Below are positions 25,474 through 34,778 of a stretch of DNA of 64,000 bases, piece after piece (positions within the stretch are counted from its first letter, which is position 1; each line of letters starts with the position of its first letter). A program made the position numbers and the translations under genes. The stretch spans positions 1,984,001 to 2,048,000 of the forward strand of contig NZ_CP047393.1 in the NCBI RefSeq assembly GCF_009858175.1. The letters are read 5' to 3'. Under the pieces are notes generated by a model, which was not told the DNA's origin, made no database searches, and worked only from the letters and a program-made list of their open reading frames with translations. The DNA comes from Pontibacillus sp. HMF3514. GTDB lineage: Bacteria; Bacillota; Bacilli; Bacillales; BH030062.

Positions 25474-27270
25474 TTATTTATCTGTTAGCTCAAGAAATTC
25501 TTCAACATCTTGAACACAAAGTTTCACTGCATTTTCCCAGAATTCTGGTTGCTCAAGGTCTACATCAAGATGTTTCTTCGCCAAGTCTTCTACTTTCATA
25601 CGACCGGTATCTTTTAGAAGTGCAATATACTTCTCTTCAAAGTCACTACCCTCTTCTAGTGCTTTTGCATAGATTCCTAAGCTGAACAGGTAGCCAAACG
25701 TGTATGGGAAGTTATAGAAAGGTACACCTGTAATATGGAAGTGAAGTTTAGAAGCCCAGAAATAAGGCTCATATTCACTTAAAGAATTACAATATGCTTC
25801 ACGTTGAGCTTCTTCTGTTAGAGTTTTTAAACGATCAACCGATACAAGCCCTTCTTTTCGCTCATCATAAAAACGTGTTTCGAATAAGAAGCGCGAATGG
25901 ATATTCATAAAGAACGCTACACTACGCTGAACTTTATCTTCTAATAAAGATAAGCGCTCCTCTTCTGTGCTGGCGTTTTTCACAGCAGCATCTGCCACGA
26001 TAATTTCAGCAAATGTAGAAGCGGTTTCTGCTACATTCATTGCATACCCTTGGTTCATCGTGTGAACATCATCCATTACATGTTGATGGAATGCATGACC
26101 TAATTCGTGAGCAAGTGTCGCAACATTTGATGCAGTACCTGAATAAGTCATGAAAATACGCGTTTGTTTACTATCTGGGAAGCTTGTGCAGAATCCGCCA
26201 GGTCGTTTACCACTACGGTCTTCTGCCTCAATCCAACGTTTTTCAAAAGCCATTTTAGCGAATGATGCCATTTTCGGTCCGAAGCGGTTAAACTGTTCGA
26301 CAATAAAATCAGCGCCTTCATCATATGAGACCGTTTGATCTGAATTGACTATTGGAGCACCGACATCATACCAACTTAATTTCTCTAACCCCAGCATGTC
26401 TGCTTTTCGATGTAAATATTTCACATAGTAATCTTTATACTTATTAATCGCATCCCACATAGCATTTAACGTGTTTTCACTCATACGATTGATGTCCATT
26501 GGTTCTTTAAGGACATTATCCCAACCACGGTGTTTATACTTCTGAAGTCTAAAACCTGCCAAGTGGTTTAACGTTTCTCCAAATAAATCCTCGTTTTCTC
26601 CCCAAGCACTTTGGAGCTTTTCAAATACCTCTTTTCGAACAGAGCGGTCTGAAGAACTCATCTTATTTGATGCTTGCCCAACAGATAGTTCTTTCAGTTC
26701 GCCGTCTTGTTCCAATTGAATTTTCATCTGACCAACGATTGTGCTGTACATGTTCCCCCAACCTTGATAACCGTCAACGCTTAAGTCATTGATTAGGGCT
26801 TCCTGTTCTAATGAAAGCTTCTCATTAGCTTTTTGTCTCTTTTCTTCCAATACAAACGAGATGTCTTTAAGCTCAGGTTGAGCCAGCAGGTCTTCCCAAA
26901 GGCCGTCTTCAATTTTTATAAGCTTTTGGTCTAATGTTGTCATTACGGTTGAATATTGTGCGATTAACTCACTAATTTTAGCACGGTGTTGCCCAGCTTT
27001 CTTATCACTTACGTCTTGAGCGCTTAAGCAGCTTACAAATGCTGAGCTTTCTCTTAGGCCAACTGCAACACCTTCTAGTTTTTCAATAACATGGTATAGC
27101 TCTTTAACCTGAGAAACATCTGTAGGTAGCTTATAGTCTTCTACCACTTTAGACAAAGCCTTTAATTTTTCTTGTACATCTTGCAGGTATTGATGGAAAG
27201 CTTCTGATTCACTTCCACCTTCAAAAATTACATCTAAATCCCACTGTTGATCGTATGTAGTTTGTGTCAT
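25474..27270 (-). CDS. pepF: M3 family oligoendopeptidase F
   Basis: A 598-residue zinc metallopeptidase. The HExxH motif is LAHELGHAFHQH with zinc ligands His388 and His392 and catalytic Glu389; the third ligand is supplied by the downstream NVAETASTFAEI segment. Length and the N-terminal helical oligo-F domain fit PepF, which degrades intracellular oligopeptides; B. subtilis relatives can also affect sporulation signalling peptides. It is monocistronic, with AAAGGAGG before the ATG and a terminator after the stop. Confidence 0.92.
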   Translation of the reverse strand: MTQTTYDQQWDLDVIFEGGSESEAFHQYLQDVQEKLKALSKVVEDYKLPTDVSQVKELYHVIEKLEGVAVGLRESSAFVSCLSAQDVSDKKAGQHRAKISELIAQYSTVMTTLDQKLIKIEDGLWEDLLAQPELKDISFVLEEKRQKANEKLSLEQEALINDLSVDGYQGWGNMYSTIVGQMKIQLEQDGELKELSVGQASNKMSSSDRSVRKEVFEKLQSAWGENEDLFGETLNHLAGFRLQKYKHRGWDNVLKEPMDINRMSENTLNAMWDAINKYKDYYVKYLHRKADMLGLEKLSWYDVGAPIVNSDQTVSYDEGADFIVEQFNRFGPKMASFAKMAFEKRWIEAEDRSGKRPGGFCTSFPDSKQTRIFMTYSGTASNVATLAHELGHAFHQHVMDDVHTMNQGYAMNVAETASTFAEIIVADAAVKNASTEEERLSLLEDKVQRSVAFFMNIHSRFLFETRFYDERKEGLVSVDRLKTLTEEAQREAYCNSLSEYEPYFWASKLHFHITGVPFYNFPYTFGYLFSLGIYAKALEEGSDFEEKYIALLKDTGRMKVEDLAKKHLDVDLEQPEFWENAVKLCVQDVEEFLELTDK

Positions 27271-27389
27271 GTACGTTCCTCCTTTATTTCGTTTCCCTAA
27301 TTATATAAAATATTTTGACTTTTTACTATAATTTAGGAATATTTATTAAGAAAAAAGCTGACCACCTAAGAAAGCCCATATATATGTTT

Positions 27390-28154
27390 CTATATAATAA
27401 TGGCTTCTAATTTAGGACTCCCTTGAGCATACCCAACTGCCACAATATTGTATATTTGATTCTCATCAAGTTTTACATTTGGAATGGTTAAAACAACTTG
27501 ATTAGATCCTGCTGGACGAACCTCCAAGTCTACTGTGATAGGAGATAAGGTTTTATATTCAGTTGATTGCTTAAAATTAACATTTGAAAATAAAATATCT
27601 CCTCCTTTAACAGCGATATCAACTGCTGGTGCATCAGGAGACAAGTGGATAAACCTTGCTTTGGCTTCCCCTTGAACTGGGTTACGATCATCTTGATATG
27701 GAACAAGTGTTAAGTTCTCATCATTGCCTGCTGCTGCTAATGTAATAGCTGCATTTGATGGAACTTCTACATCTTGGGATAAAACTTCTTGAGACTGGCC
27801 CGTTGGTGTAATTTTTATACGGTACGTTCCAGGCATAACAGGAATATAATCACTTGTTTGTTTGTACTGGACATTTTCTAAAAGCTTTTGATCGTTCACA
27901 TAAATATCTACTGCTGGAGCATTTGGTGAGGCATGAAACGCACGTACATAAGATTGCTGCGGAGATTCGTTTTGATCTGGTCGATAATATCTCCCCATCA
28001 TCTGTTGATTTTGCAAAAGAATAAGCTGATTCACACATTGTAAATGCTGATAGTAATACATAACATGTCGTTGTGGATCTATGTACTTGTAATAATTTGA
28101 TAACATATCATACATGGAAGCCTTTTGAGCAAGCTCTCTCTCATTGTGGTGCAT
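27390..28154 (-). CDS. Protein with two DUF4397 domains
   Basis: A 254-residue protein with no signal peptide. The first ~60 residues are rich in Tyr, Gln and Met (YYYQHLQCVNQL). Two DUF4397 repeats follow at about residues 68-155 (VRAFHASPNAPAVDIYVN) and 165-250 (ARFIHLSPDAPAVDIAVK). DUF4397 domains are beta-sandwiches of unknown function, usually found in extracellular proteins. The lack of a signal here and the sticky N-terminus would fit a spore coat or cell-surface protein exported another way; that is speculation. Confidence 0.78.
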   Translation of the reverse strand: MHHNERELAQKASMYDMLSNYYKYIDPQRHVMYYYQHLQCVNQLILLQNQQMMGRYYRPDQNESPQQSYVRAFHASPNAPAVDIYVNDQKLLENVQYKQTSDYIPVMPGTYRIKITPTGQSQEVLSQDVEVPSNAAITLAAAGNDENLTLVPYQDDRNPVQGEAKARFIHLSPDAPAVDIAVKGGDILFSNVNFKQSTEYKTLSPITVDLEVRPAGSNQVVLTIPNVKLDENQIYNIVAVGYAQGSPKLEAIII

Positions 28155-28337
28155 TGGTTACACATCCCTTTATGATAATTATTTTTTTACATTCATACCT
28201 ATGCAAACGACTCCACCATCATGTTGATATAGCATATTAAAAAGATTTGTTTAAAAAATGACACAACAGTTTTACAACGGACAACTAGATATGATACAGT
28301 CTAACAGAATTGATTTTACAGCAAGGGAGATGTTTCT

Positions 28338-29063
28338 TTGACTATCAAGAAGAAATGGACTGTAGCTCTATCTGGTTTCGTATTAGCAATTGGAATCGCA
28401 GGTTGCAGTAGTTCAGAAGATAATGCAAAAGAAAACGAAGATAAGAACAAAAAACAAGAAGAACAACAATCTGAAGAAGGTAACAAACAAGAAGCAAGTG
28501 GCGAAGTAGCAGCGGTTGTAAATGGTGAGGAAATCTCCATGGACAAGTTCAACCAGCAGCTTGAACGTCAAAAGAGCATGATGAAGCAAAATGGTATGGA
28601 AGTGAAAGACAAGCAGTTAAATCAAATGAAATCAAAAATCCTATCTCAGCTAATTAATACTGAGCTTCTTCTACAGAAAGCAAATGAAGCAGGTATTGAA
28701 GCTACAGAGAAAAAGGTTAATGAACGTTATAAGAGCATGACGAAAGATTATTCTGAAGAAGAAATCGATAAAATCCTTAAGCAAAACAACACAACAGTTG
28801 ACAAGCTTAAGAAAGATCTTGCTAAGCAAATTAAGATTGATGAATATGTAGCTAAAAACACAGAAGATGTTAAAGTAACAGATGAAGAAATTCAAAAGCG
28901 TTATGACTCTATGAAGAAAAACAATGATAAGCTTCCATCTCTTGAAAAAGTGAAGCCACAATTAAAGCAACAAATTCAGAAATCAAAAGAAAGTCAGCAG
29001 ATTTCTAAGTTGATCGATAAGCTTCGCAAAGAAAGTGAAATCGAAAAGAAAGTACAAGTATAA
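28338..29063 (+). CDS. SurA_N-type lipoprotein without a rotamase domain
   Basis: A 241-residue lipoprotein. The lipobox is IGIAGCSS, with the lipid-modified Cys at about residue 23, followed by a 30-residue low-complexity Glu/Lys/Gln linker. A SurA N-terminal chaperone domain starts with VAAVVNGEEISMDKFNQQLE and ends in long helices. The parvulin prolyl-isomerase domain of PrsA is absent, so it should be a chaperone or anchor rather than an isomerase. The start is TTG with AAGGGAG about seven bases upstream; the nearby ATG at 28330 is out of frame. Confidence 0.82.
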   Translation: MTIKKKWTVALSGFVLAIGIAGCSSSEDNAKENEDKNKKQEEQQSEEGNKQEASGEVAAVVNGEEISMDKFNQQLERQKSMMKQNGMEVKDKQLNQMKSKILSQLINTELLLQKANEAGIEATEKKVNERYKSMTKDYSEEEIDKILKQNNTTVDKLKKDLAKQIKIDEYVAKNTEDVKVTDEEIQKRYDSMKKNNDKLPSLEKVKPQLKQQIQKSKESQQISKLIDKLRKESEIEKKVQV

Positions 29064-29071
29064 ATCGTGAT

Positions 29072-29104
29072 GAGGTGGTCTCTTTTAGAGATCACCTTTT
29101 TTTG
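29072..29104 (+). terminator. Terminator after the SurA_N lipoprotein gene
   Basis: AGGTGGTCTC at 29073-29082 pairs with GAGATCACCT at 29088-29097, followed by a T7 run. Confidence 0.85.
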
Positions 29105-29110
29105 TATTAA

Positions 29111-29141
29111 AAAGAAGCGTGTGATTTCACACGCTTCTTTT
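29111..29141 (-). terminator. Terminator after dynA
   Basis: GAAGCGTGTGA at 29114-29124 pairs perfectly with TCACACGCTTC at 29127-29137; T-run on the minus strand. Confidence 0.8.
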
Positions 29142-29165
29142 AGTACTTTCATCGGTATTTTTTCT

Positions 29166-32100
29166 TTATTCTTGTGGTGTTAGCTTTTGTAACTTCTCTC
29201 GCTTAGCTTTTAATTCTTCGATGTTTAATTGATCTCCTAACGCAAATCGAAGTCCTTCATAATACTCTTTCAACGCTTTAGATAAGACTTCTTTCTCTCG
29301 TTCAACATAGCTATTCCATTGTGGTTGGTAATACTCTTGCAAGTGATGTTTTTGTTCATCAATATAGCTTTGAATAATGGGTTTAAAACGGTATTGCAAA
29401 TCTTCTTTCATCTGTTCTTTTTCATTCTTCTCAAAGAAAGATTTGGTGTTTTTAAAGCTTGATAAAGGCTTTTCAATCTCAGATTGCTTAACCTTTTCAA
29501 ATGGTTTGTTGAAGCCAGGTGTGTCTATATCAATTTCCTGTGCATTTGGTAAGGATAAGTCCTCTTGAACATTCTTTCCTTTATCCTGAATATCTTCATT
29601 AAACTCCTGAAGTTTTTCATGCAAATATGCTTCAATTCGCACTGTTACAGCTCTACATTCATTTAATAGTTCTTCCCTTAACTGGTCTAATAGGTCTTGT
29701 AAGGCTTGCTTTAATTGTTCTTTAGCTACGCCACCAGTTCCGTTAATTGTAGAAGGATTAAAAGCTTCCTTGAAGAAATCAGAGAATCGTAATAAAACAC
29801 GTTCGTTCATATAATACATTTGCTTCTCTATTTTTTGATTAATATCTTGTGAGTATCTTGCTGTAGAGAAGGCATGAATCATGCTTTTGAGTTCTTCTTC
29901 TTCCTTTTGATACTTCTTCAGTTTCTGTTGTTTCTCTTGTTTATTTAAAGATGCAGAATCAATGTACTGTCCAAGAGTACGGTTCGCACGTTCTAAGTCA
30001 TAAATGGCTGCATTTGTAATGATTGAAGTAAGTTCTTCATGAATAAAGGAATAGAACGATTCTTCAAACTTGTCAATACCAGAGCTACCTAATACAGGGT
30101 GATCGGTTTTCTCTTCTTTCATTTTCTCATTAGCAGCCATAAGACTTGAGATGGCAAACATTCTTGGGAAACGAATACCAAATTTGCCAAGTTGCTCTGC
30201 CAAATAATCCTGTACTAATTCAAGTTCACTTTTACTTTGTGCTAAGTCTGCCGCATTCACAATAAAGAACATCTTATCTAAGCTAAAAGCATCCTTCACA
30301 CGACCTAGTTGAATAAGGAAATCACGATCTGCCCTAGAAAACGGATGATTGTAATACGTAACAAATAGTATAGCATCAGCCTGCTTGATATACTCAAATG
30401 ATACTTCAGTGTGACGAGCGTTCACAGAATCTGCACCAGGTGTATCCACCAAAGTAATACCTTCACGAGTAAAGGCACAATCGTAATAAAGCTCCATCCA
30501 TTCTACATAGCAAGATAATCTCTCTTCTGCTACATATTCTGCAAAACGATCTAAATCAATTTCAATGGTTTCTCCAATTGAAGAAGCCATTTCATCAAAT
30601 CCATCTACAATCGCTTGTAAGAAGGATAGACGCTTTTGGTCCTTGGCATATTTCTGAATTTCATTAGGACTCTGTTGAATCCATTCTAATACATCATTAA
30701 ATGCTTTAGGTTGAAAAGGCAACTCATGTAAAGCATGAATTAAGTCTTCATATAGCTGTTCACTGCTTTTTAGTTTCACCACAACTGTTCCATGCTCGTG
30801 TTTTGGTGTCGGAGGACTAATTTTATTAATTGTTGCTGTTGTCGGGTTAGGTGAAACGGGTAAAACTTTTTCACCTAATAGGGCATTGGCAAATGAAGAT
30901 TTACCAGCTGAGAACGCTCCAAATAATGCAACTGTAAAATGTCTTGTTTCTAATCGCTTTTTTCTTTCACGTAAGTCTTCTAAAATGGATTGAAATCCTG
31001 TTAATGACTCTAATTCTTGTTGAGATTTGTCTATACGATCAATCATTTCGTCGACATTTACATGGCTTTTATCCTCAATAGTTGATTCAATCTCAACTTC
31101 TTCTTCTCTTTGTTCTTGTTGGTTAAAGTTCAAATTCATGGACTTACCTGGTTTTACACTTGATTCTCGCTGTAATAAAGCAGCCGTAGCCTTTTCATAA
31201 GAGTCATTCGATACAGATTTCTCGTTTAGAATGTCTTGTAAGGAATTCGTTCTCTCTTCAATCGCTTTTTGAACGTTAGCAATCTGAATCTGAACGTCTT
31301 CTACTTGTTCAGACTGCTCCTTCATCTTCTCTTTTTCTTGCAGAGCTTCTTTTGATTGTTCTTCAAGAACTTCGCTTACCGTTTTCCATTTTTTTTGAGC
31401 TTCTTGCTTATATTTTCTTCGAATATCATTCGCAACGTCTTCTGTGTAAACTAGTAAATAGTCTCCTCCACTACCTGCTCCTGTTTTGATAAGATCAGCT
31501 AGCTCAGAAGCCTCATATTGAACAGAAAAATCTTGCAGTTGTTGTAGAATTTCTTCATCTTGTATTCCATATTCTTTAGCAAGCGTTACTAATACATTTC
31601 GAACGGGCCATTCAATATTGGCTGATACCTTTTCCATAAGGGCATGATGAAAATCAATAAGGCGATTCTGACGCTCTTCTTCAGTTTTGGATTTCGTAAA
31701 GAATAGACCTACTTTGAAATCACTTTGGTAGGCTTCAATCACAAGCCGAGCTTTTTCTCGTACCTCATGGGGCATAATGTAAGCATTCTTAAGAGAGGAT
31801 TGAAGGCGTTCCGTTAACGCTTTTTCTGCCTGTTTTGGTCGTTCTTTCAAGTTGTTGATTTCTGATTCAACGTCTTCTACTGGTCTTGGTTCACTATCGT
31901 TTATGGATTGGGTCAATTCTTCTATTCTTTCTTTCTGTTCTTCGTTAAAAGAATCCAAATGTTCATTTACAATTTGAACGGTGGAATGCTCGATCGTATC
32001 GTCAATGAAACGATCCTTATTGGTAAATAAGTGATTTAACGTCTCTTTTAGTTGTTGGAATTGATTAGAAGGATGACTCATTTTGGTTAGAGATGTATAA

Positions 32101-32804
32101 AATGTATCTTTCGGTTGAATACCCCATCGTGAAAAAGCCTCCGATACACTCTGCTGAAATGCTGAGAAAGAAAGCTCTTCTTCCTGATGTTTATCGATTT
32201 GATTAATCACAATATAAAGTGGCTTTCCTCGCTTTTGCATCTCTGATAAAAATGCTAAATTGACCTCAGATTGTACATGGTTGTAGTCCATTACATAAAA
32301 TAAAACATCAACTAAATGGAGGGCAGATTCAGTCATAATTTTATCGGCATCATTAGAGGAATCGATGCCAGGAGTGTCCATTACAGATACCCCTGAAGGC
32401 AATAGTGAATCTGATTTGCTAAGCTCTATAGCTCGAATGGCATCGCCCTCTTTACAATACGATTTAATGGCATCTAAGTCATAAGGCTCCTCATATTCTA
32501 CTGGATCCTCTTCAGCAAAATATACCCTAACATACCCTCTCCCCTTTTTTACTTTAACGAGATTGGCACTGGTAGGAATAGGACTTGAAGGTAAAATCTC
32601 CTCTTCTAAAACGGTATTGATCATAGTCGATTTCCCCGCAGAAAAGTGGCCAGCAAACCCAACTAAAAACTCTTCCGATTGTAGCTTCTCTAATAAATCT
32701 AACGTCTTTTGAGCTTGCTGTTTATCTTCCAATTCAATTAAACGATTATATAACGTTGATAATTTATTTATCGTATTTTGTTTCTGACTGGTTTCTATAC
32801 TCAT
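29166..32804 (-). CDS. dynA: Tandem dynamin-like GTPase
   Basis: A 1212-residue protein made of two dynamin-like units in one chain, as in B. subtilis DynA (YpbR). Unit 1 has G1 GHFSAGKST (residues 52-60, Lys58), G3 DTPGIDS and G4 NQID. Unit 2 has G1 GAFSAGKSS (Lys635), G3 DTPGADS and NAAD. Each GTPase domain is followed by long coiled-coil stalk regions rich in Glu, Lys and Gln. Family knowledge: it binds and fuses membranes and protects against membrane damage and phage. Both GTPase sites look intact. Monocistronic, with a terminator just after it. Confidence 0.92.
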   Translation of the reverse strand: MSIETSQKQNTINKLSTLYNRLIELEDKQQAQKTLDLLEKLQSEEFLVGFAGHFSAGKSTMINTVLEEEILPSSPIPTSANLVKVKKGRGYVRVYFAEEDPVEYEEPYDLDAIKSYCKEGDAIRAIELSKSDSLLPSGVSVMDTPGIDSSNDADKIMTESALHLVDVLFYVMDYNHVQSEVNLAFLSEMQKRGKPLYIVINQIDKHQEEELSFSAFQQSVSEAFSRWGIQPKDTFYTSLTKMSHPSNQFQQLKETLNHLFTNKDRFIDDTIEHSTVQIVNEHLDSFNEEQKERIEELTQSINDSEPRPVEDVESEINNLKERPKQAEKALTERLQSSLKNAYIMPHEVREKARLVIEAYQSDFKVGLFFTKSKTEEERQNRLIDFHHALMEKVSANIEWPVRNVLVTLAKEYGIQDEEILQQLQDFSVQYEASELADLIKTGAGSGGDYLLVYTEDVANDIRRKYKQEAQKKWKTVSEVLEEQSKEALQEKEKMKEQSEQVEDVQIQIANVQKAIEERTNSLQDILNEKSVSNDSYEKATAALLQRESSVKPGKSMNLNFNQQEQREEEVEIESTIEDKSHVNVDEMIDRIDKSQQELESLTGFQSILEDLRERKKRLETRHFTVALFGAFSAGKSSFANALLGEKVLPVSPNPTTATINKISPPTPKHEHGTVVVKLKSSEQLYEDLIHALHELPFQPKAFNDVLEWIQQSPNEIQKYAKDQKRLSFLQAIVDGFDEMASSIGETIEIDLDRFAEYVAEERLSCYVEWMELYYDCAFTREGITLVDTPGADSVNARHTEVSFEYIKQADAILFVTYYNHPFSRADRDFLIQLGRVKDAFSLDKMFFIVNAADLAQSKSELELVQDYLAEQLGKFGIRFPRMFAISSLMAANEKMKEEKTDHPVLGSSGIDKFEESFYSFIHEELTSIITNAAIYDLERANRTLGQYIDSASLNKQEKQQKLKKYQKEEEELKSMIHAFSTARYSQDINQKIEKQMYYMNERVLLRFSDFFKEAFNPSTINGTGGVAKEQLKQALQDLLDQLREELLNECRAVTVRIEAYLHEKLQEFNEDIQDKGKNVQEDLSLPNAQEIDIDTPGFNKPFEKVKQSEIEKPLSSFKNTKSFFEKNEKEQMKEDLQYRFKPIIQSYIDEQKHHLQEYYQPQWNSYVEREKEVLSKALKEYYEGLRFALGDQLNIEELKAKREKLQKLTPQE

Positions 32805-32918
32805 AGATGGTAACTCCTTTTAATTCAGAACCGTAACCGTTTCCATACTTAAATTCTGTATTTATTCACTATGTTCTATTGTACGAAAAAAAGGTGGTTT
32901 ATGACAGTCTCTGAATTA

Positions 32919-32949
32919 TAAAAACCTATCCGAATTGGATAGGTTTTTA
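32919..32949 (-). terminator. Terminator after the deaminase gene
   Basis: AAAAACCTATCC pairs with GGATAGGTTTTT around a GAATT loop (32920-32948). Confidence 0.85.
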
Positions 32950-32951
32950 CT

Positions 32952-33605
32952 TCACACTGGATGTTTATTGTTTTTTAAGCCATGCACAATGATCGGAAAG
33001 CTGTCGTTGAAAGGATATGAGAGATATTGATCAAGACGATTGTCTTCTCCCCACTTCCTCGCTAAAGAAACTGCATTCGGGTAATCTTCAGCCAATTCAT
33101 CATGAAGCTTCACAATCGAAGGTCTTATGTTCTTGCTCGTAACATCAAAGTACACGTTAAGAAAAATGGATACCTCATCTAATACTGGAACAGGTCCATC
33201 GATGTTAATATGTTTGCGACTTAAGTAACTAGTCTTCCCTAACATATCCAGACTTCCACCGAATTTATCCTTTGCAGCATAAGCAAGGTTTTTAATGCTC
33301 GACATATATAAGGCTCCCGTACATAACGGACATGGTTCTAATGTTGAATACAATGTATAAGGTGCTCGAGATGTATGTACACGATTATCAATTTTCCCTA
33401 AAGCATTAATTTCAGCATGGGCAATTTCATTATATCTGACAGTAGCGTCAGAATACTCGCTATATACAGCATTTTTTCCTTCAGCAATAATCTCTCCATT
33501 TTCATCGATCACCAGGGCAGCAATGGGTTTAGAACCATCCTTCATGGCTTCCCATGATAGTTCAAAACATCGTTGCCAAGGTATAGATAACTCACTCCAC
33601 TTCAT
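32952..33605 (-). CDS. CDA-fold nucleoside deaminase family protein
   Basis: A 217-residue protein with the zinc deaminase motifs HAEINAL (His ligand plus catalytic Glu) and LEPCPLCTGAL (two Cys ligands) in the first half. The last ~80 residues have no recognisable domain. It is longer than TadA or guanine deaminases (150-160 residues), so the substrate is open. The start at 33605 has AGGAGG eight bases upstream; the open frame from 33635 would place that site inside the coding sequence. It lies 51 bases after the HTH/RHH gene on the same strand, so they may be co-transcribed. Confidence 0.82.
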   Translation of the reverse strand: MKWSELSIPWQRCFELSWEAMKDGSKPIAALVIDENGEIIAEGKNAVYSEYSDATVRYNEIAHAEINALGKIDNRVHTSRAPYTLYSTLEPCPLCTGALYMSSIKNLAYAAKDKFGGSLDMLGKTSYLSRKHINIDGPVPVLDEVSIFLNVYFDVTSKNIRPSIVKLHDELAEDYPNAVSLARKWGEDNRLDQYLSYPFNDSFPIIVHGLKNNKHPV

Positions 33606-33656
33606 CCTACTTCCTCCTAACATAAAGTTTTCCAATAACTGTTTATATAAGGAGTG

Positions 33657-34604
33657 TCACAAATCCTGCAAATTTATATAATTTCTTAAGGCTTTTGTTA
33701 CGGTTTGATGGATTGAATCATTTTCTCTTTCGGAAATTTGTTCGATATCCTGCCATAGATCTTTTGGAATTGTTAAGGATTTGGTGATTTCGTTTGATTC
33801 TAGATGAATCATCTCATTCTTATAAGTGATCTCGCCATTTGAGAGATATTTTAATAACAGTTTATACTCTTCATTTGTTGCAGGTAATGAACCAAGACGA
33901 CAACGAACAAAATAATCACCAAAAAAAGTTTCATAGATCTGGATGTTCATAATACCTAATTCTTCTATTAGTTTATATAAAACTTTGTAAACAGGATGTT
34001 GAGGATGTCGTGGGATAGGTATCTCGAATTCAGTATATCCTTTATGACGAATGTAAGGTTTTTCAGGCCATGACTCTGATTTTATTCCAACATCATCCAA
34101 TTCTATAATTTCTCCTCTAGCCGTCATAATTTTTAGAGGCTCAAGACTAATCACACGAGCTTCATCGCCGTCATAAAGGCATTCTTCAAAAATACGAACT
34201 TCTCGCGAAATGAGTTTGACCCTTCGCCCATATTCACCCATTCGATTTGTCTGACGATCTTCTTTTAATTGATCTTTAAATCGTCGAATTTCTTCTTTTT
34301 GGAAATAGCGCCTTTTCTTCTGACCAATCCATTTCACTTCACTTTCTACATCTCCATTCGAAACGAATTGGAGTAAGTATTGAGGTGTGATCTCTAACTC
34401 TTGTGCTGCTTCTTTTACTGACAACCCTGGTAGTTCTAACGTTTGTTCGACGCGCTCCATTTCTTCTTGTGAAAAACGATAGCCTCCATCCCTTCGGTAC
34501 GTATCAGGATTAACAGGCTTCAAATGCCCTTGATTTACCATGTAACGAATTTGTCGCTCATTTTTATGTAGTTTTTTACAAATTTGCTCAATTGAGTAAT
34601 ACAT
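33657..34604 (-). CDS. DNA-binding protein with two MerR-like HTH segments and a C-terminal ribbon-helix-helix
   Basis: A 315-residue protein I cannot assign to a named family. The N-terminal 60 residues look like a MerR/excisionase HTH (YYSIEQICKKLHKNERQIRYMV). A second HTH-like unit follows at about 60-115 (LSVKEAAQELEITPQYLLQFV). The middle is beta-rich with no known motif. The last 45 residues look like a CopG-type ribbon-helix-helix (TKSLTIPKDLWQDIEQIS). It is divergent from a tyrosine recombinase gene across a 174-base AT-rich spacer with inverted repeats, and may regulate or assist it. Confidence 0.7.
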   Translation of the reverse strand: MYYSIEQICKKLHKNERQIRYMVNQGHLKPVNPDTYRRDGGYRFSQEEMERVEQTLELPGLSVKEAAQELEITPQYLLQFVSNGDVESEVKWIGQKKRRYFQKEEIRRFKDQLKEDRQTNRMGEYGRRVKLISREVRIFEECLYDGDEARVISLEPLKIMTARGEIIELDDVGIKSESWPEKPYIRHKGYTEFEIPIPRHPQHPVYKVLYKLIEELGIMNIQIYETFFGDYFVRCRLGSLPATNEEYKLLLKYLSNGEITYKNEMIHLESNEITKSLTIPKDLWQDIEQISERENDSIHQTVTKALRNYINLQDL

Positions 34605-34699
34605 AAAACGCCTTCTCCTAACTTACATTTAATAAAATACATATATAGTGATTTATATTTTATATATTTGTTATTGAATATAGAATAATGATCAATTTT

Positions 34700-34741
34700 T
34701 CTAGGTATTATTATACTAGATATGATATGGTTGTTCTAGAA
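34700..34741. promoter_or_regulatory. Inverted repeats between the HTH/RHH gene and the recombinase gene
   Basis: An imperfect palindrome at 34700-34720 (TCTAG...CTAGA arms) contains a TATACT -10-like box, and a second palindrome TTCTAGAA lies at 34734-34741. They could be operators or recombinase sites; neither is proven. Confidence 0.35.
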
Positions 34742-34778
34742 TGTTTTGGTATTGTAAATGATAGATAAGGAGAATTTG

